64,000 nucleotides of DNA from Chromatiales bacterium. GTDB lineage: Bacteria > Pseudomonadota > Gammaproteobacteria > Steroidobacterales > GCA-2729495. The position numbers and the translations under genes are program-made. Location: NCBI GenBank assembly GCA_016789885.1, contig JAEUPZ010000006.1, positions 1 to 64,000 on the forward strand, read 5' to 3'. The notes beneath the pieces are model-generated. The model ran no database searches. It had not been told where the DNA came from and saw only the letters and a list, made by a program, of their open reading frames with translations. The stretch's first letter is position 1; each line of letters opens with the position of its first letter. Below are positions 14,877-24,585 of the stretch, in pieces.

Positions 14877-16340
14877 ATGCCCGAGCAGACCCCGCCGACC
14901 GGCATCGACCGCCGTACCGTCGTCAAGGCCCTGGGTGCGCTACCGCTGGCCGCCGCCGCAGGCCGCGCCGGGGCCCAGGCCGCCGTCGCGCCGAAGAAGG
15001 TGCTCGTCATCGGCGCGGGCCTCGCCGGGCTCAACGCCGCCCTGCTGCTGCAGGAGCAGGGCCTCGACGTCACCGTCATCGAGGGCCGCGACCGGGTCGG
15101 CGGGCGCGTGCTGTCCCACCGCAACCTGCCGGGCGCGCCCGAGTCGGGCGGCACGTCGATCTTCGCCGGCTACGCCCGCATGATCGACGCGGCGAAGAAG
15201 TACAACGTCGGCCTCATCGACGTCTCGCCGACGGTGCCGCTCTTCAACCAGCGCGAGCTGTACCTGAACGGCGCGATCATTCCCGAGGCGGCCTGGCCCA
15301 CGCACCCGCGTAACCCGTTCCCCGAGCCCCTCAAGAAGACGATGCCCTGGGCCTACCTGAACCCGGTCATCGGCAAGAACAACCCCCTCAAGACCGTCGA
15401 TGCCTGGCTCGACCCGGCCAACGCGCGCTACGACGTCTCGCTGCACGACTGGCTCGTGAGCCTCGGCATCTCCGAGGACATCATCGACCTGTGCTGGAAC
15501 AACAACCCGGCCTACGGCACGACGGCCCACGACGTGTCGGCGATGATGGCCATGTTCTCGACCACGTTCCAGATGATGCAGATGCAGTTCTCGCGCACGG
15601 TGTTCGGCTACACCGCCGCGGGCGGCAACCAGGCCATCCCCGAGGCCCTGGCGAAGGCGCTGAAGAAGGAAATCCAGTTCAAGCGCAACGTCGTCGCCAT
15701 GGAGACCACCGACCGGGGCGCCACCGTCACCTGCGAGGACGGCACCGTCTACAAGGCGGACTTCGTCATCTGCTCGATCCCGTTCTCGGTGCTGCGCCGG
15801 GTGCGCATCGACCCGCTCGTCCGCGGGCCCCAGGGGCTCGCGATCAACACCCTCGGCGCCCAGCAGATCAACCTGCTGCACCTGGCCGTCAAGCAGCCCT
15901 TCTGGGAGGACGACGGCCTGAAGCCCGCCATGTTCGGCGACAACCTGGCCGGCATGGTCGTGGCCGAGCGCAAGGGCAAGACCGCGGCCGATGTGTCGAG
16001 CCTGACGATCTGGGTGCGGGGCCGCAACGCGCTGTGGATGGACACCCTCGAAGAGAAGGACGCCATCACCGCCATCATGACCGACTTCTACCGGGCCCGG
16101 CCGGCTGCCAGGGGCAAGGTCGAAGTCCGCGCCTACAAGAGCTGGGGCCGCGACCCGTTCTCGGCCGGTGACTGGGCCGTCTGGGCGCCGGGGCAGATCA
16201 ATGCCTTCGCCTCGAGCGTCGGCAAGGCCCACGGCCGGATCCACTTCTGCGGCGAGCACACGGCCGTGTCCAACCGCGGCATGGAAGGCGCCATGGAGTC
16301 GGGCGAGCGCGTCGCCTTCGAAGTCCTCGGCCTCGTGTAA
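14877..16340 (+). CDS. Flavin amine oxidase-family oxidoreductase, Tat-exported
   Basis: A 487-residue FAD enzyme. A twin-arginine signal (DRRTVVKALGALPLAAAA) is followed by the dinucleotide-binding fold VLVIGAGLAGLNAA and the second FAD motif IEGRDRVGGRV. The C-terminal FAD motif is HFCGEHT, with GAMESGERVA closing the fold. This layout is that of flavin monoamine oxidases and related L-amino-acid or amine oxidases. The substrate cannot be read from sequence. The start ATG at 14877 precedes the Tat signal; the frame is open further upstream through the terminator region, which argues against an earlier start. Expression could depend on the terminated leader upstream. Confidence 0.87.
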   Translation: MPEQTPPTGIDRRTVVKALGALPLAAAAGRAGAQAAVAPKKVLVIGAGLAGLNAALLLQEQGLDVTVIEGRDRVGGRVLSHRNLPGAPESGGTSIFAGYARMIDAAKKYNVGLIDVSPTVPLFNQRELYLNGAIIPEAAWPTHPRNPFPEPLKKTMPWAYLNPVIGKNNPLKTVDAWLDPANARYDVSLHDWLVSLGISEDIIDLCWNNNPAYGTTAHDVSAMMAMFSTTFQMMQMQFSRTVFGYTAAGGNQAIPEALAKALKKEIQFKRNVVAMETTDRGATVTCEDGTVYKADFVICSIPFSVLRRVRIDPLVRGPQGLAINTLGAQQINLLHLAVKQPFWEDDGLKPAMFGDNLAGMVVAERKGKTAADVSSLTIWVRGRNALWMDTLEEKDAITAIMTDFYRARPAARGKVEVRAYKSWGRDPFSAGDWAVWAPGQINAFASSVGKAHGRIHFCGEHTAVSNRGMEGAMESGERVAFEVLGLV

Positions 16341-16361
16341 GCAGCCCAGACCCACAATACC

Positions 16362-17582
16362 GTGAGCCACCTGATCCGTCCCTTCCGGGCCCTGCGCCCG
16401 GCCCCCGGCCGCGCGCCCGACGTGGCCGCACCGCCCTACGACGTGCTCAACGCCGACGAGGCCCGCAAGCGGGCTGCCGGCCGGCCGTGGAGCTTCTTGC
16501 ACATCTCGAAGCCCGAGATCGACCTGCCGGCCGACACCGATCCCTACGCGCCGGCGGTCTATGCCAAGGGCGCGGCGAACCTGGCGGCCCAGGTGGCCGC
16601 CGGCGTGCTGGTGCGCGACCCGCAGCCGGCCTACTACGCCTACCGGCTGCGCATGGGCGACCACGTGCAGACCGGGCTCGGCTGCGTGGGCAGCGTCGCG
16701 GCCTACGACGCGAACCGCATCCGCCGGCACGAGTTCACGCGGCCCGACAAGGAAGACGACCGCGTCCGGCAGATCACGGCCCTCAATGCCCAGACGGGCC
16801 CCGTGCTGCTGGCCTGGCCGGCCGAGCCGCGCCTGAAGGCCATCCTGGCGACGGCCACGGCCACCACACCGGTGGCCGACGTCACGGCCGACGACGGCAT
16901 CGTGCATACCGTCTGGCGCATCGACGATCCGGCGGCCATCGCTGCGATCGGCGCCATCGTCGACGCCATGCCGGCGCTCTACATCGCCGACGGCCACCAC
17001 CGGTCGGCGGCAGCGTCGCGGGTATCGGCAGCGCGGCCGGGCGGCTCGCGGGACTGGTTCCTCTGCGTCGCCTTCCCCCACGACGAGATGCGCATCCTCG
17101 ACTACAACCGGGTGGTGCGCGACCTGAACGGGCTCGACCCGGCGGCGTTCCTGGCGCGGATCGCGGCGGACTTCCGGCCGGAGCCCGTCAGCAGCCAGGC
17201 CCGCCCGTCGCGGCCCGGCGAGTTCGGCCTGTACCTCGAGGGCCGGTGGTACCGGCTGCAGGTCCGCCCGGAGCTGGTCCCGGCGGACCCGGTGGCGAGC
17301 CTCGACGTGAGCCTGCTGCAGGACCACCTGCTCAGGCCCGTGCTCGGCATCGGCGACCCGCGGCGCGACAAGCGCATCGACTTCGTCGGCGGCATCCGGG
17401 GCCTTGTCGAACTCGAGCGGCGCGTCGACTCCGGCGAGATGGCCGTGGCCTTCGCGCTGTACCCGACGAGCCTCACGGCACTGATGGCCGTCGCCGATGC
17501 CGGCGAGGTCATGCCGCCCAAGTCCACGTGGTTCGAGCCGAAGCTCGCCGACGGCCTGCTGTCCCACGTGCTCGACGACTGA
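16362..17582 (+). CDS. DUF1015 family protein
   Basis: A 406-residue cytoplasmic protein of the conserved but uncharacterised DUF1015 family. Hallmarks are the N-terminal RPFRALRP...VAAPPYDVLN, the central YIADGHHR motif (near residue 209) and the C-terminal MPPKSTWFEPKL. It starts at GTG 16362, 21 bases after the amine oxidase stop, so the two may be co-transcribed. DUF1015 genes commonly occur near serine or amino-acid metabolism genes, but no enzymatic activity is established to my knowledge. Confidence 0.9.
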   Translation: MSHLIRPFRALRPAPGRAPDVAAPPYDVLNADEARKRAAGRPWSFLHISKPEIDLPADTDPYAPAVYAKGAANLAAQVAAGVLVRDPQPAYYAYRLRMGDHVQTGLGCVGSVAAYDANRIRRHEFTRPDKEDDRVRQITALNAQTGPVLLAWPAEPRLKAILATATATTPVADVTADDGIVHTVWRIDDPAAIAAIGAIVDAMPALYIADGHHRSAAASRVSAARPGGSRDWFLCVAFPHDEMRILDYNRVVRDLNGLDPAAFLARIAADFRPEPVSSQARPSRPGEFGLYLEGRWYRLQVRPELVPADPVASLDVSLLQDHLLRPVLGIGDPRRDKRIDFVGGIRGLVELERRVDSGEMAVAFALYPTSLTALMAVADAGEVMPPKSTWFEPKLADGLLSHVLDD

Positions 17583-17656
17583 TCCGCCACTGGCCGGGCG
17601 CATCACCTGCGCCCGGCCAGTGACGCCGTTACCTTCCCTGAACCCGGAGCCCCCCG

Positions 17657-18136
<480 letters not shown>

Positions 18137-18159
18137 CGCCCCGCCCGGGCGCGCAAATC

Positions 18160-18195
18160 AAAGGGCCGGTGGCCTAGCGGCCACCGGCCCTTTTT
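18160..18195. terminator. Bidirectional rho-independent terminator
   Basis: A 15-base-pair perfect stem (AAAGGGCCGGTGGCC with its complement) around a four-base TAGC loop, with an A-run on one side and TTTTT on the other. It separates the convergent cyclophilin and TonB-receptor fusion genes and can serve both. Confidence 0.92.
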
Positions 18196-18210
18196 CATGC
18201 CGCCGGCTTC

Positions 18211-21200
18211 CTACTTGGCGAGGCCGCCGAAGCGCATCTCGAAGTTGATGCCCACCTGCCGCAGGCGCGGGTAGGTGACGGTGTAGCGCAGCGGGACGAA
18301 CTTGTCGAAGTCGGGCCGCGGGCCGTTGCCGTACGGTGGGGTGAGGCGATCGGTGTTGGCCCAGGAGATGTCGCGGAACGCAGCGATGGCGCTGTCGTCC
18401 TCGAACAGGTTGCGGCCCCAGAGCTCGATGGTGTAGCGCGACGAGCGCAGGCCGAAGCGGGCGTTGACGTAGGTCCGCTCCGGCAGCCAGCTCTGGTTGT
18501 CGTTGCCGACATAGACGCCGCTCTGGTACGTGGCGTCTCCCCGCGCGTACCACTTCCAGTCGTTGGCAAACTCCCGGTCGTAGCTGAGCGAGAAGCTGCC
18601 GTCCCACTCGGGCTGCCGCAGCAGCTTGTTGCCGGATACGTCACCGTTCGGGGCAAAGCTGGGCCAGCTGCGCAACTGCTCCTGCGCGGCGTCCGTCAGC
18701 TCGGCGTCAACCCAGCCCAGCGAGGCGCTGGCCCGCAGGCGGTCGGTGATCTGCAGGGCACCGCCGACCTCGAACCCCCAGACATCCGCATCGCCCGAGT
18801 TGATGTTGAAGGCCGTGGGCTGCTCCAGCGGCAGCCCGCTCTCCGGATCGGTCTCCCTCAGCTGACGCAGCACGATCTCGCGCCAGTCGTTGTAGAACAC
18901 CGCCGCGTCGATGCTAAGCCGGTCGAACACAACGCCCTTCACACCCAGCTCGTAAGCCGTGAGCTTCTCCGGGTCGAAGGGGTTGCCGACAACCCGACGC
19001 TGTGGTGCGGACGCTGGCGGAATCACCCGTACGCCGACAAGCTGGAAGCCGCCAGGCTTCTCGCCGCTGGCGACCGAACCGTAGACCAGCCAGTCGTCCG
19101 TCAGCTTGAAGTCGAGGCTGACGCGACCGCTGACCCAGTCGAAGCGGGCGGACCCCTTGACCGAGCTGTTGTCAGGTACGTCGCCGGCACCGACGAAGAA
19201 CGGCTTCGGCCCGGGGAAGGCAAGATCGAAAACGTCATCACCGCAGGGGACCGCGGGATCCGGCGGGCCAAGTGTCTCCCGCTCGTCGCACAGGCGATAC
19301 GCGAACTGCTGGTTCTCGATGGACTCCTGCGTGTACCGCATTTCCGCCCGGGCGGTCAGGCGGTCGGTCAGGTCAAAGTCCAGCGAGCCAAACACGGCCC
19401 ACGAGTCGGTGTAGTTGCGGTTGAACGTCCTCTGCAACGGATCGAGTCCGCCATCTGGTGTAAACGTCTGGTAAAAGATGGCCGTCCCGATGGCGAAGTT
19501 GGGCGCCGACGTCGGATCGAACGGCGGCAGGCCGGGCTGAGTGCCCACCCCCGTGTCCGGCAGTGGAAGCGTTGCGATCGGACCACCGTCCTCCGCCTTG
19601 AACTTCAGCGTGAAAGCGTAAATGCCGCCACCGACCCGCAGGCGCCGGTCCTGCGGGCTCGCAAAACGCAGTTCCTGGCTCCACTCTTCGGTGATCTGGT
19701 CGTTCTGCGGGTTGTAGACCCCGCTGAAGAACACCTGATCCGCAGGGTTGGTACCGCAGGAGTTCGGCACTTCCGGCTCCTCTGGCGTGCCGATGCAGTA
19801 CAGGAACGGCTGCCCATTGCCAAGATTGCGGGTGAAATCGGACACCGAGTTCTGCTTGGTATTCGAGTACCCGGTCAACGACGTAATCGTGCTGCCACCG
19901 ATGTCCCAGTCCGCCCGCAGGATCACGCGGTCGAGATAGCGGTTCTCTCCGGTGGCCTGCGACGGCTTCTGGATGTTCCGCGACCCGAACTGTGTCGGCG
20001 CCGCTTCGATATCGGGAATTTCCCCGCAGAAGTTCTGAAAGCGGATTGTCGTGTTGCCGTCGTTGAGCCGGTCCTCGCAGTTGGTCGACAACGTTACCGT
20101 GGCGGGATCATCGATGTCGTCGTTCGACTTGTAGTAGCCAAGGCTGACCCGCAGGTCGTCCATCGGCTTCCACAGCAGCTTGCCCTGCCAGCTGCGGTAG
20201 CGATAACCGCCGACGTCGACACCGGACAGCGGATTGTCATACGACCCATCCCATTCGTCGTAAAGGAACGACGCGCGCCCGGTCAGGGTCTCGCCGAGGA
20301 TCGGCCCGGAAATCATCACGTTGCCGCGACGCTTGCCGTAGTTGCCGGCCTCGATGAGGGTCTTCGCCTCGAGCTCGTCGCTCGGGTCTCTGGTCACGTA
20401 GTTCAGCGCGCCGCTGAAGGCGTTGCGGCCATACAGCGCGCTCTGGGGCCCCTTGACCACCTCGATGCGCTCGAGGTCGAGCTGGCTGAAGTTGAGGCCC
20501 TCGCGGCCGGAGATGAACACGCCGTCGATGAAGACGGCGGCATTGTTCTGGCCGAAGATGTCCGTCGGCGCGACGCCGCGGATGACGGGCACCGGCAGGT
20601 TCTCGCCGAAGGCATTGAAGAACGACAGGCCCGGCGTGAGTTCTGCCACGTCAGTGAGGTTGGCAATACCGGCCGCCTGAATGGTCGCAGCGTCAAAGGC
20701 CGTGATGGCCAGCGGTACGTCCTTGAGGCTTTCCGAAACCTTGCGCGCCGTGACGATGATCTCGCCAATGCCGCCGGCGTCATCCGGCTCACCCTTGGCG
20801 GTCTGGGCGCCTGCCGGCAGCACGGCGCCGAAGGCCAGCAGGCCTGCACCGGCGGCGGCCAGCCGCCGGCGCCAGCGGCCGAGGCCGGCGGCGGCCAGCA
20901 GCAGCAGCGTCCAGGGGTCCGTCCCGCTGGCACCACCGACCCGGCCCTGCACCTCGTCCACCGGCGCCACCGTCACGTTGATCACGGCGCTGGCCGTGTC
21001 ACCGTCGCCGTCGGTGATCCGGATGGTGCAGCTGTCGTTGCCGGCAAAATCGGCATTGCCCGTGTACGTCACCGAGCCGGATCCGTCGGCTGCGGTCAGG
21101 GCGCAGGTGCCGCTGGCGCCCTGCTGCGTCACCGCCAGCACGTGCTGGGCCGCAGACCCGTTGCCCGGGGTGACGCCCGGCACCAGCGGCGAGGACGTGC

Positions 21201-22992
21201 GGTTCTGTTCGGTGAAGATGCTGCCACCGGCGAGCATCGGCATGACGTTGGGCACGTTCACGGTGACGGTGGCCGACGCGAGATCGCCATCGCCGTCCTC
21301 GATCTGGTAGGTGAACGAGTCGCTGCCAGTGAAGAAGGTCGCGCTGCCGATGGCGTAGGTGATGACGTTGCCGCTCACGGTGGCGGTGCCGCTGGCACCC
21401 TGGGCCGTCACGGTGACGATCGCCGTCGGGGTGCCGAGGCTGCCGCCCGGTCCCGGGGCCGTGAAGGTGCCGGTGGCGCCGGCCGGCGAGCGGCCGGCCG
21501 TCGCGATGGTGATGGTGCCGGGGCTCGCCACCGGGAGGGCGCTCGTGACGTTCAGCGTCACGGTGGCCGTGTCGGCGCTGGACCCGTCATCGACGGAGTA
21601 GACGAAGCTGTCGGGGCCGGCCTCATCGACACCCGCCGTGTACTCGATGCGCACGACGTCGGCGTTGCCGGGCGACGCGATCACCGTGGCCGTGCCCTTG
21701 GCGGGCGGCGTGACGATGGTGACGGTGACGGGCTCGTCGAAGTCGGTGTCGTTGGCCAGCACGTCGATGGTCACCGTGGTCCCCTGCAGGACGTCGACCG
21801 GGCCGTCGTCACTGGCGTCCACGCCGGCCGCGACGCTCGCCAGGGTGAAGTAGCTGCTGTGCCAGGAGTTGCAGGTGGCGGTGTAGGTGCCGGTGCCCGT
21901 GGTGTTGTCGCCACACCGGGCCTGGCCGAAGACGCGGTACTCCTCGACGTCGAAGCCCTCGGCCGCGATGACGCGGCCCGTGACGTCGGTGCTGACCTTC
22001 AGCAGCACCTGGTCCCAGCCCACGTCCTCGGCGGCGCCGCGCTCGGTCGGCCCGGAGCCGCCGCCCGCGTTGTTGGGGCCGTTGACCACGGGGTTCCACG
22101 CGGTCTGGTTCGTGTTGCAGACGGTGGTGACGGCGCCCGCCGCGGCACCCGGGCCGGCCGTGCACTCTAGGCCCACAACGGTGCCGCTGGTCTTGGCGCC
22201 GAGGTTCGCCTCGAGGCTGCCGAGGCCCGCGCTGCCGGGCCAGTTGCCCCAGTTGTTCGGGTCGAGGCCCACGTTGAACGAGGCGGCGCACTCGAACTCG
22301 CCGTAGGGCTGGCCGAGGCACTCGGTCAGGTCGTTGCCGAGGAGCCGGTTGGGGAAGCCGGCGCTGCCGATGACGTAGTCGAAGCCGCCGGCGGCATTCG
22401 CGGTGGCAGCGCTGGCAGTGCGCGGCGCCATGGTCTGGGTGGCGCTCGTGTAGCGCTCGACCACGGCATTCATGATGCGGACGACCTTGCCGCCGTTGGG
22501 GTCGGTGATGGTCAGCGCGAAGCTGATGAGGTCATCCGCGGGGTTGGCGGGCGTCGCCCCCCGGTCCACGGTGATCGTGCCCTCGATCTTCGCGTTGAGC
22601 TTGCCGTCGCCGACGGCCGGCGCGAAGGTCCGGGCGTTGTCCCAGGCCTGGGGCTTCGTGACGGTGCTGTAGTAGTAGCCAAAGGAGTTGGGGCCGATGG
22701 ACTCGCCCCCCGGCGGAATCGGAAAGCCCGGCCCGACGCTGCCGCCGTAGGTGCAGTTCTCGCCGTCGCTGACCGACACCGTCAGCAGCTGCAGGCAGGT
22801 CTGGATGGTCTTGCCGAGGGTGCCACTCACCGGCGTCTCGACCGCCTGGGCCAGCACAGGCCCGGCAGCGAAGAAGCCCACCGAGGCCACCAGCACCCCG
22901 CCCCCGATCCAGCGGCCCGGCCGGCCACGTCCCACGCTCGTTCCCACGTCGATACCCCCTCGGGCGGACCCCGTCGGCCCGCCTTGCGTCAT
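18211..22992 (-). CDS. Fusion: Ig-like surface protein with C-terminal sorting signal joined to a TonB-dependent receptor
   Basis: One uninterrupted 1593-residue frame contains two proteins. Residues 1-~690: signal peptide (cut near VLAQA), an unrecognised Cys-containing domain, then cadherin/Big-type repeats with IDVLANDTDFDEP near residue 410 and two DGDGDxAS repeats. Residues ~688-710 look like a GlyGly-CTERM-type sorting tail: GGASGTDPW, a hydrophobic run, then RWRRR (706-710). Without a stop the frame continues into a second signal-peptide-like segment (711-730, ending PAGAQ), a TonB box (EIIVTARK, 744-751), plug (GVAPTDIFGQNNAAVFIDGVF) and an outer-membrane barrel ending at K1593. No in-frame ATG or usable GTG precedes the receptor part. 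The mature receptor is a normal ~860 residues. Either a true fusion or loss of an intergenic stop. Confidence 0.85.
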   Translation of the reverse strand: MTQGGPTGSARGGIDVGTSVGRGRPGRWIGGGVLVASVGFFAAGPVLAQAVETPVSGTLGKTIQTCLQLLTVSVSDGENCTYGGSVGPGFPIPPGGESIGPNSFGYYYSTVTKPQAWDNARTFAPAVGDGKLNAKIEGTITVDRGATPANPADDLISFALTITDPNGGKVVRIMNAVVERYTSATQTMAPRTASAATANAAGGFDYVIGSAGFPNRLLGNDLTECLGQPYGEFECAASFNVGLDPNNWGNWPGSAGLGSLEANLGAKTSGTVVGLECTAGPGAAAGAVTTVCNTNQTAWNPVVNGPNNAGGGSGPTERGAAEDVGWDQVLLKVSTDVTGRVIAAEGFDVEEYRVFGQARCGDNTTGTGTYTATCNSWHSSYFTLASVAAGVDASDDGPVDVLQGTTVTIDVLANDTDFDEPVTVTIVTPPAKGTATVIASPGNADVVRIEYTAGVDEAGPDSFVYSVDDGSSADTATVTLNVTSALPVASPGTITIATAGRSPAGATGTFTAPGPGGSLGTPTAIVTVTAQGASGTATVSGNVITYAIGSATFFTGSDSFTYQIEDGDGDLASATVTVNVPNVMPMLAGGSIFTEQNRTSSPLVPGVTPGNGSAAQHVLAVTQQGASGTCALTAADGSGSVTYTGNADFAGNDSCTIRITDGDGDTASAVINVTVAPVDEVQGRVGGASGTDPWTLLLLAAAGLGRWRRRLAAAGAGLLAFGAVLPAGAQTAKGEPDDAGGIGEIIVTARKVSESLKDVPLAITAFDAATIQAAGIANLTDVAELTPGLSFFNAFGENLPVPVIRGVAPTDIFGQNNAAVFIDGVFISGREGLNFSQLDLERIEVVKGPQSALYGRNAFSGALNYVTRDPSDELEAKTLIEAGNYGKRRGNVMISGPILGETLTGRASFLYDEWDGSYDNPLSGVDVGGYRYRSWQGKLLWKPMDDLRVSLGYYKSNDDIDDPATVTLSTNCEDRLNDGNTTIRFQNFCGEIPDIEAAPTQFGSRNIQKPSQATGENRYLDRVILRADWDIGGSTITSLTGYSNTKQNSVSDFTRNLGNGQPFLYCIGTPEEPEVPNSCGTNPADQVFFSGVYNPQNDQITEEWSQELRFASPQDRRLRVGGGIYAFTLKFKAEDGGPIATLPLPDTGVGTQPGLPPFDPTSAPNFAIGTAIFYQTFTPDGGLDPLQRTFNRNYTDSWAVFGSLDFDLTDRLTARAEMRYTQESIENQQFAYRLCDERETLGPPDPAVPCGDDVFDLAFPGPKPFFVGAGDVPDNSSVKGSARFDWVSGRVSLDFKLTDDWLVYGSVASGEKPGGFQLVGVRVIPPASAPQRRVVGNPFDPEKLTAYELGVKGVVFDRLSIDAAVFYNDWREIVLRQLRETDPESGLPLEQPTAFNINSGDADVWGFEVGGALQITDRLRASASLGWVDAELTDAAQEQLRSWPSFAPNGDVSGNKLLRQPEWDGSFSLSYDREFANDWKWYARGDATYQSGVYVGNDNQSWLPERTYVNARFGLRSSRYTIELWGRNLFEDDSAIAAFRDISWANTDRLTPPYGNGPRPDFDKFVPLRYTVTYPRLRQVGINFEMRFGGLAK

Positions 22993-23065
22993 TGAGCCAA
23001 TCCTAATCGGTCGCGGTGCCGCGGCGCACCCACCGTCACCGCTTTGGCACCGTCCCGCCCGCCGG

Positions 23066-24352
23066 CTAGCTGGCCTCCGGCACCCGCCGCAGCGGCACCG
23101 GCACGGCCACTTCCTTGCCGTCGCGCTTCAGCACCACGTCGACCACGTCCCCCCACCGGAACGGCGCCATGGCGCGCCGGACCGCCGCCTCCGAGTCCAC
23201 CGGCGTGCCGGCGACGCGCAGCAGCTCGTCCCCCACCTTGATGCCGGCCTGGCTGGCCGGCGAAGACCCGCTCACCTGGATGATCTTGCCCGGGCTCTTG
23301 CCGATGGCGCCCATCAGCGAGACCCCGAGGGACGGATACCGCGGCGCCGTGGCCGGCGGCACGCCCCAGACGAAGTTGGCGTAGGACGCCCGGACCCGGC
23401 CGGCCTCGGCGCCCCCCGGCCCGACGGGCACCGGGATCAGCGACGCGATGCGGCCCTGGAAGTGCGGGGCGATCTGCCGCTCGCTGCCGAGGCCGTAGGT
23501 GACGTGGCCGGAGCCGATCAGCACGACGACGATGGCGTCCTTGCGGCCGTCCTGCTCGAGGGCCTGCAGCGCGTTCCAGCCCATGGTGGCGTCCCAGGCC
23601 ACCTGCGCCCGGTACAGGCCCTCGAGGGCCTGGGCGTTCATGTGCAGGGCGTCGTCGCTGGCGAAGAACGCGCGGTACATGCGCTGGTGCTCCTCGCTCT
23701 CGGGCGCGAGCCGCGGCGGGAAGTGTGCCGCTTCCCCGGGCGACAGCTCGCCGAAGCCGCTGGCCCGCACGCGGCGGACGACCTCGCGGGGGCTGTTGAC
23801 GGCCACCATGCGCAGGCCGTGCTCACGGGCGTACAGGAAGATGTCGCGGTAGAAGTTCCAGTGGTAACCCCAGTTGCCGTACCAGTTGCCGAGGGCGAGG
23901 AAGCCCTCCTCGGTATAGGCGCCATCGATCCACCGGTCGAGGGTCGCCTGCTCGGTGTACGGGAACATCTCGAGGGCGATGATCACGGGCCGCCCGGACT
24001 CGTGCAGCAGGCGGATCGCCTGCAGCTGCACGTCGTGGAAGTCCTGGTTGGTGTGCTCCTCGCCGACGAACAGGATGCCGACGCCCTTGAGCTGCGCGGC
24101 CAGCTGGGCCGGCGACAGCAGCGCGCCGGTGGCCGTGTCGGTGATGCCGTCGAGGACCACGGGAACGTCACGGTCGCGCCGGGCCGGGTCGCCGATCGGC
24201 AGATCGAGCCCGCGTGACTGGGCCGGCGCGGCCGCGGCCGCCAGCAGGCCCGTCGCCGCCAGCAGCAGCCCGCCGGCCACCCGGGCCAGCCGGCTCACCC
24301 GCAACGGATGTGAAAAGGCATCAGGCACACCGTGCCTGGTCGGCTGGTTCAT
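23066..24352 (-). CDS. ChaN-family haem-binding/iron-regulated protein with C-terminal PDZ domain
   Basis: A 428-residue exported protein. After a signal peptide (cut near APAQS) comes a ChaN/DUF399 domain (~60-310) of the Tiki-like superfamily, with the conserved VGEEHTNQDFH motif and ALEMFPYTEQ. ChaN proteins bind haem and are linked to iron uptake. Residues ~330-420 form a PDZ domain (SLGVSLMGAIG...VSGSSPASQAGIKVGDELLRVAG). The pairing with PDZ is less usual and suggests protease-like or scaffold interaction. It lies next to a TonB receptor gene on the same strand, consistent with a role in iron or haem handling. Confidence 0.85.
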   Translation of the reverse strand: MNQPTRHGVPDAFSHPLRVSRLARVAGGLLLAATGLLAAAAAPAQSRGLDLPIGDPARRDRDVPVVLDGITDTATGALLSPAQLAAQLKGVGILFVGEEHTNQDFHDVQLQAIRLLHESGRPVIIALEMFPYTEQATLDRWIDGAYTEEGFLALGNWYGNWGYHWNFYRDIFLYAREHGLRMVAVNSPREVVRRVRASGFGELSPGEAAHFPPRLAPESEEHQRMYRAFFASDDALHMNAQALEGLYRAQVAWDATMGWNALQALEQDGRKDAIVVVLIGSGHVTYGLGSERQIAPHFQGRIASLIPVPVGPGGAEAGRVRASYANFVWGVPPATAPRYPSLGVSLMGAIGKSPGKIIQVSGSSPASQAGIKVGDELLRVAGTPVDSEAAVRRAMAPFRWGDVVDVVLKRDGKEVAVPVPLRRVPEAS

Positions 24353-24585
24353 GGCAGCTGCCCCCCCGTGTCTTGCAGCGCGGTCACCCCGGACTGACCG
24401 TGGCCCGGATCATACGCACCGCCGGGCCGGGTGACAGCCCCGCCACCGTCGCCGGGTGACGCCTCCGGCGCGCGCGCCCGCGGCACACCGTCGCAGGCGG
24501 CCGGGTTACCAGCCCGGAACGTGCACAGCCACGGGCGGCGCGGGTATGCTCCGGCCCTTCATCGTCAAATTGCGGGGGGACGGCA

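Noticed and set aside
14940..17606. Long open frame on the minus strand opposite the amine oxidase and DUF1015 genes
   Set aside because: It is antisense to two clear enzyme genes, its translation is rich in Arg, Gly, Ala, His and Val without any domain, and such long shadows are expected at this GC content.
18174..18177. CTAGC in the bidirectional terminator loop as another repeat copy
   Set aside because: Only the four-base loop matches; the stem is an ordinary terminator without the AGGCTG pattern.
20403..20936. A separate receptor start in another frame near the fusion joint
   Set aside because: The minus-strand frame there starts within the joint but its product is Pro/Ser/Ala/Arg-rich without a signal or receptor motif, so it cannot rescue a separate receptor.
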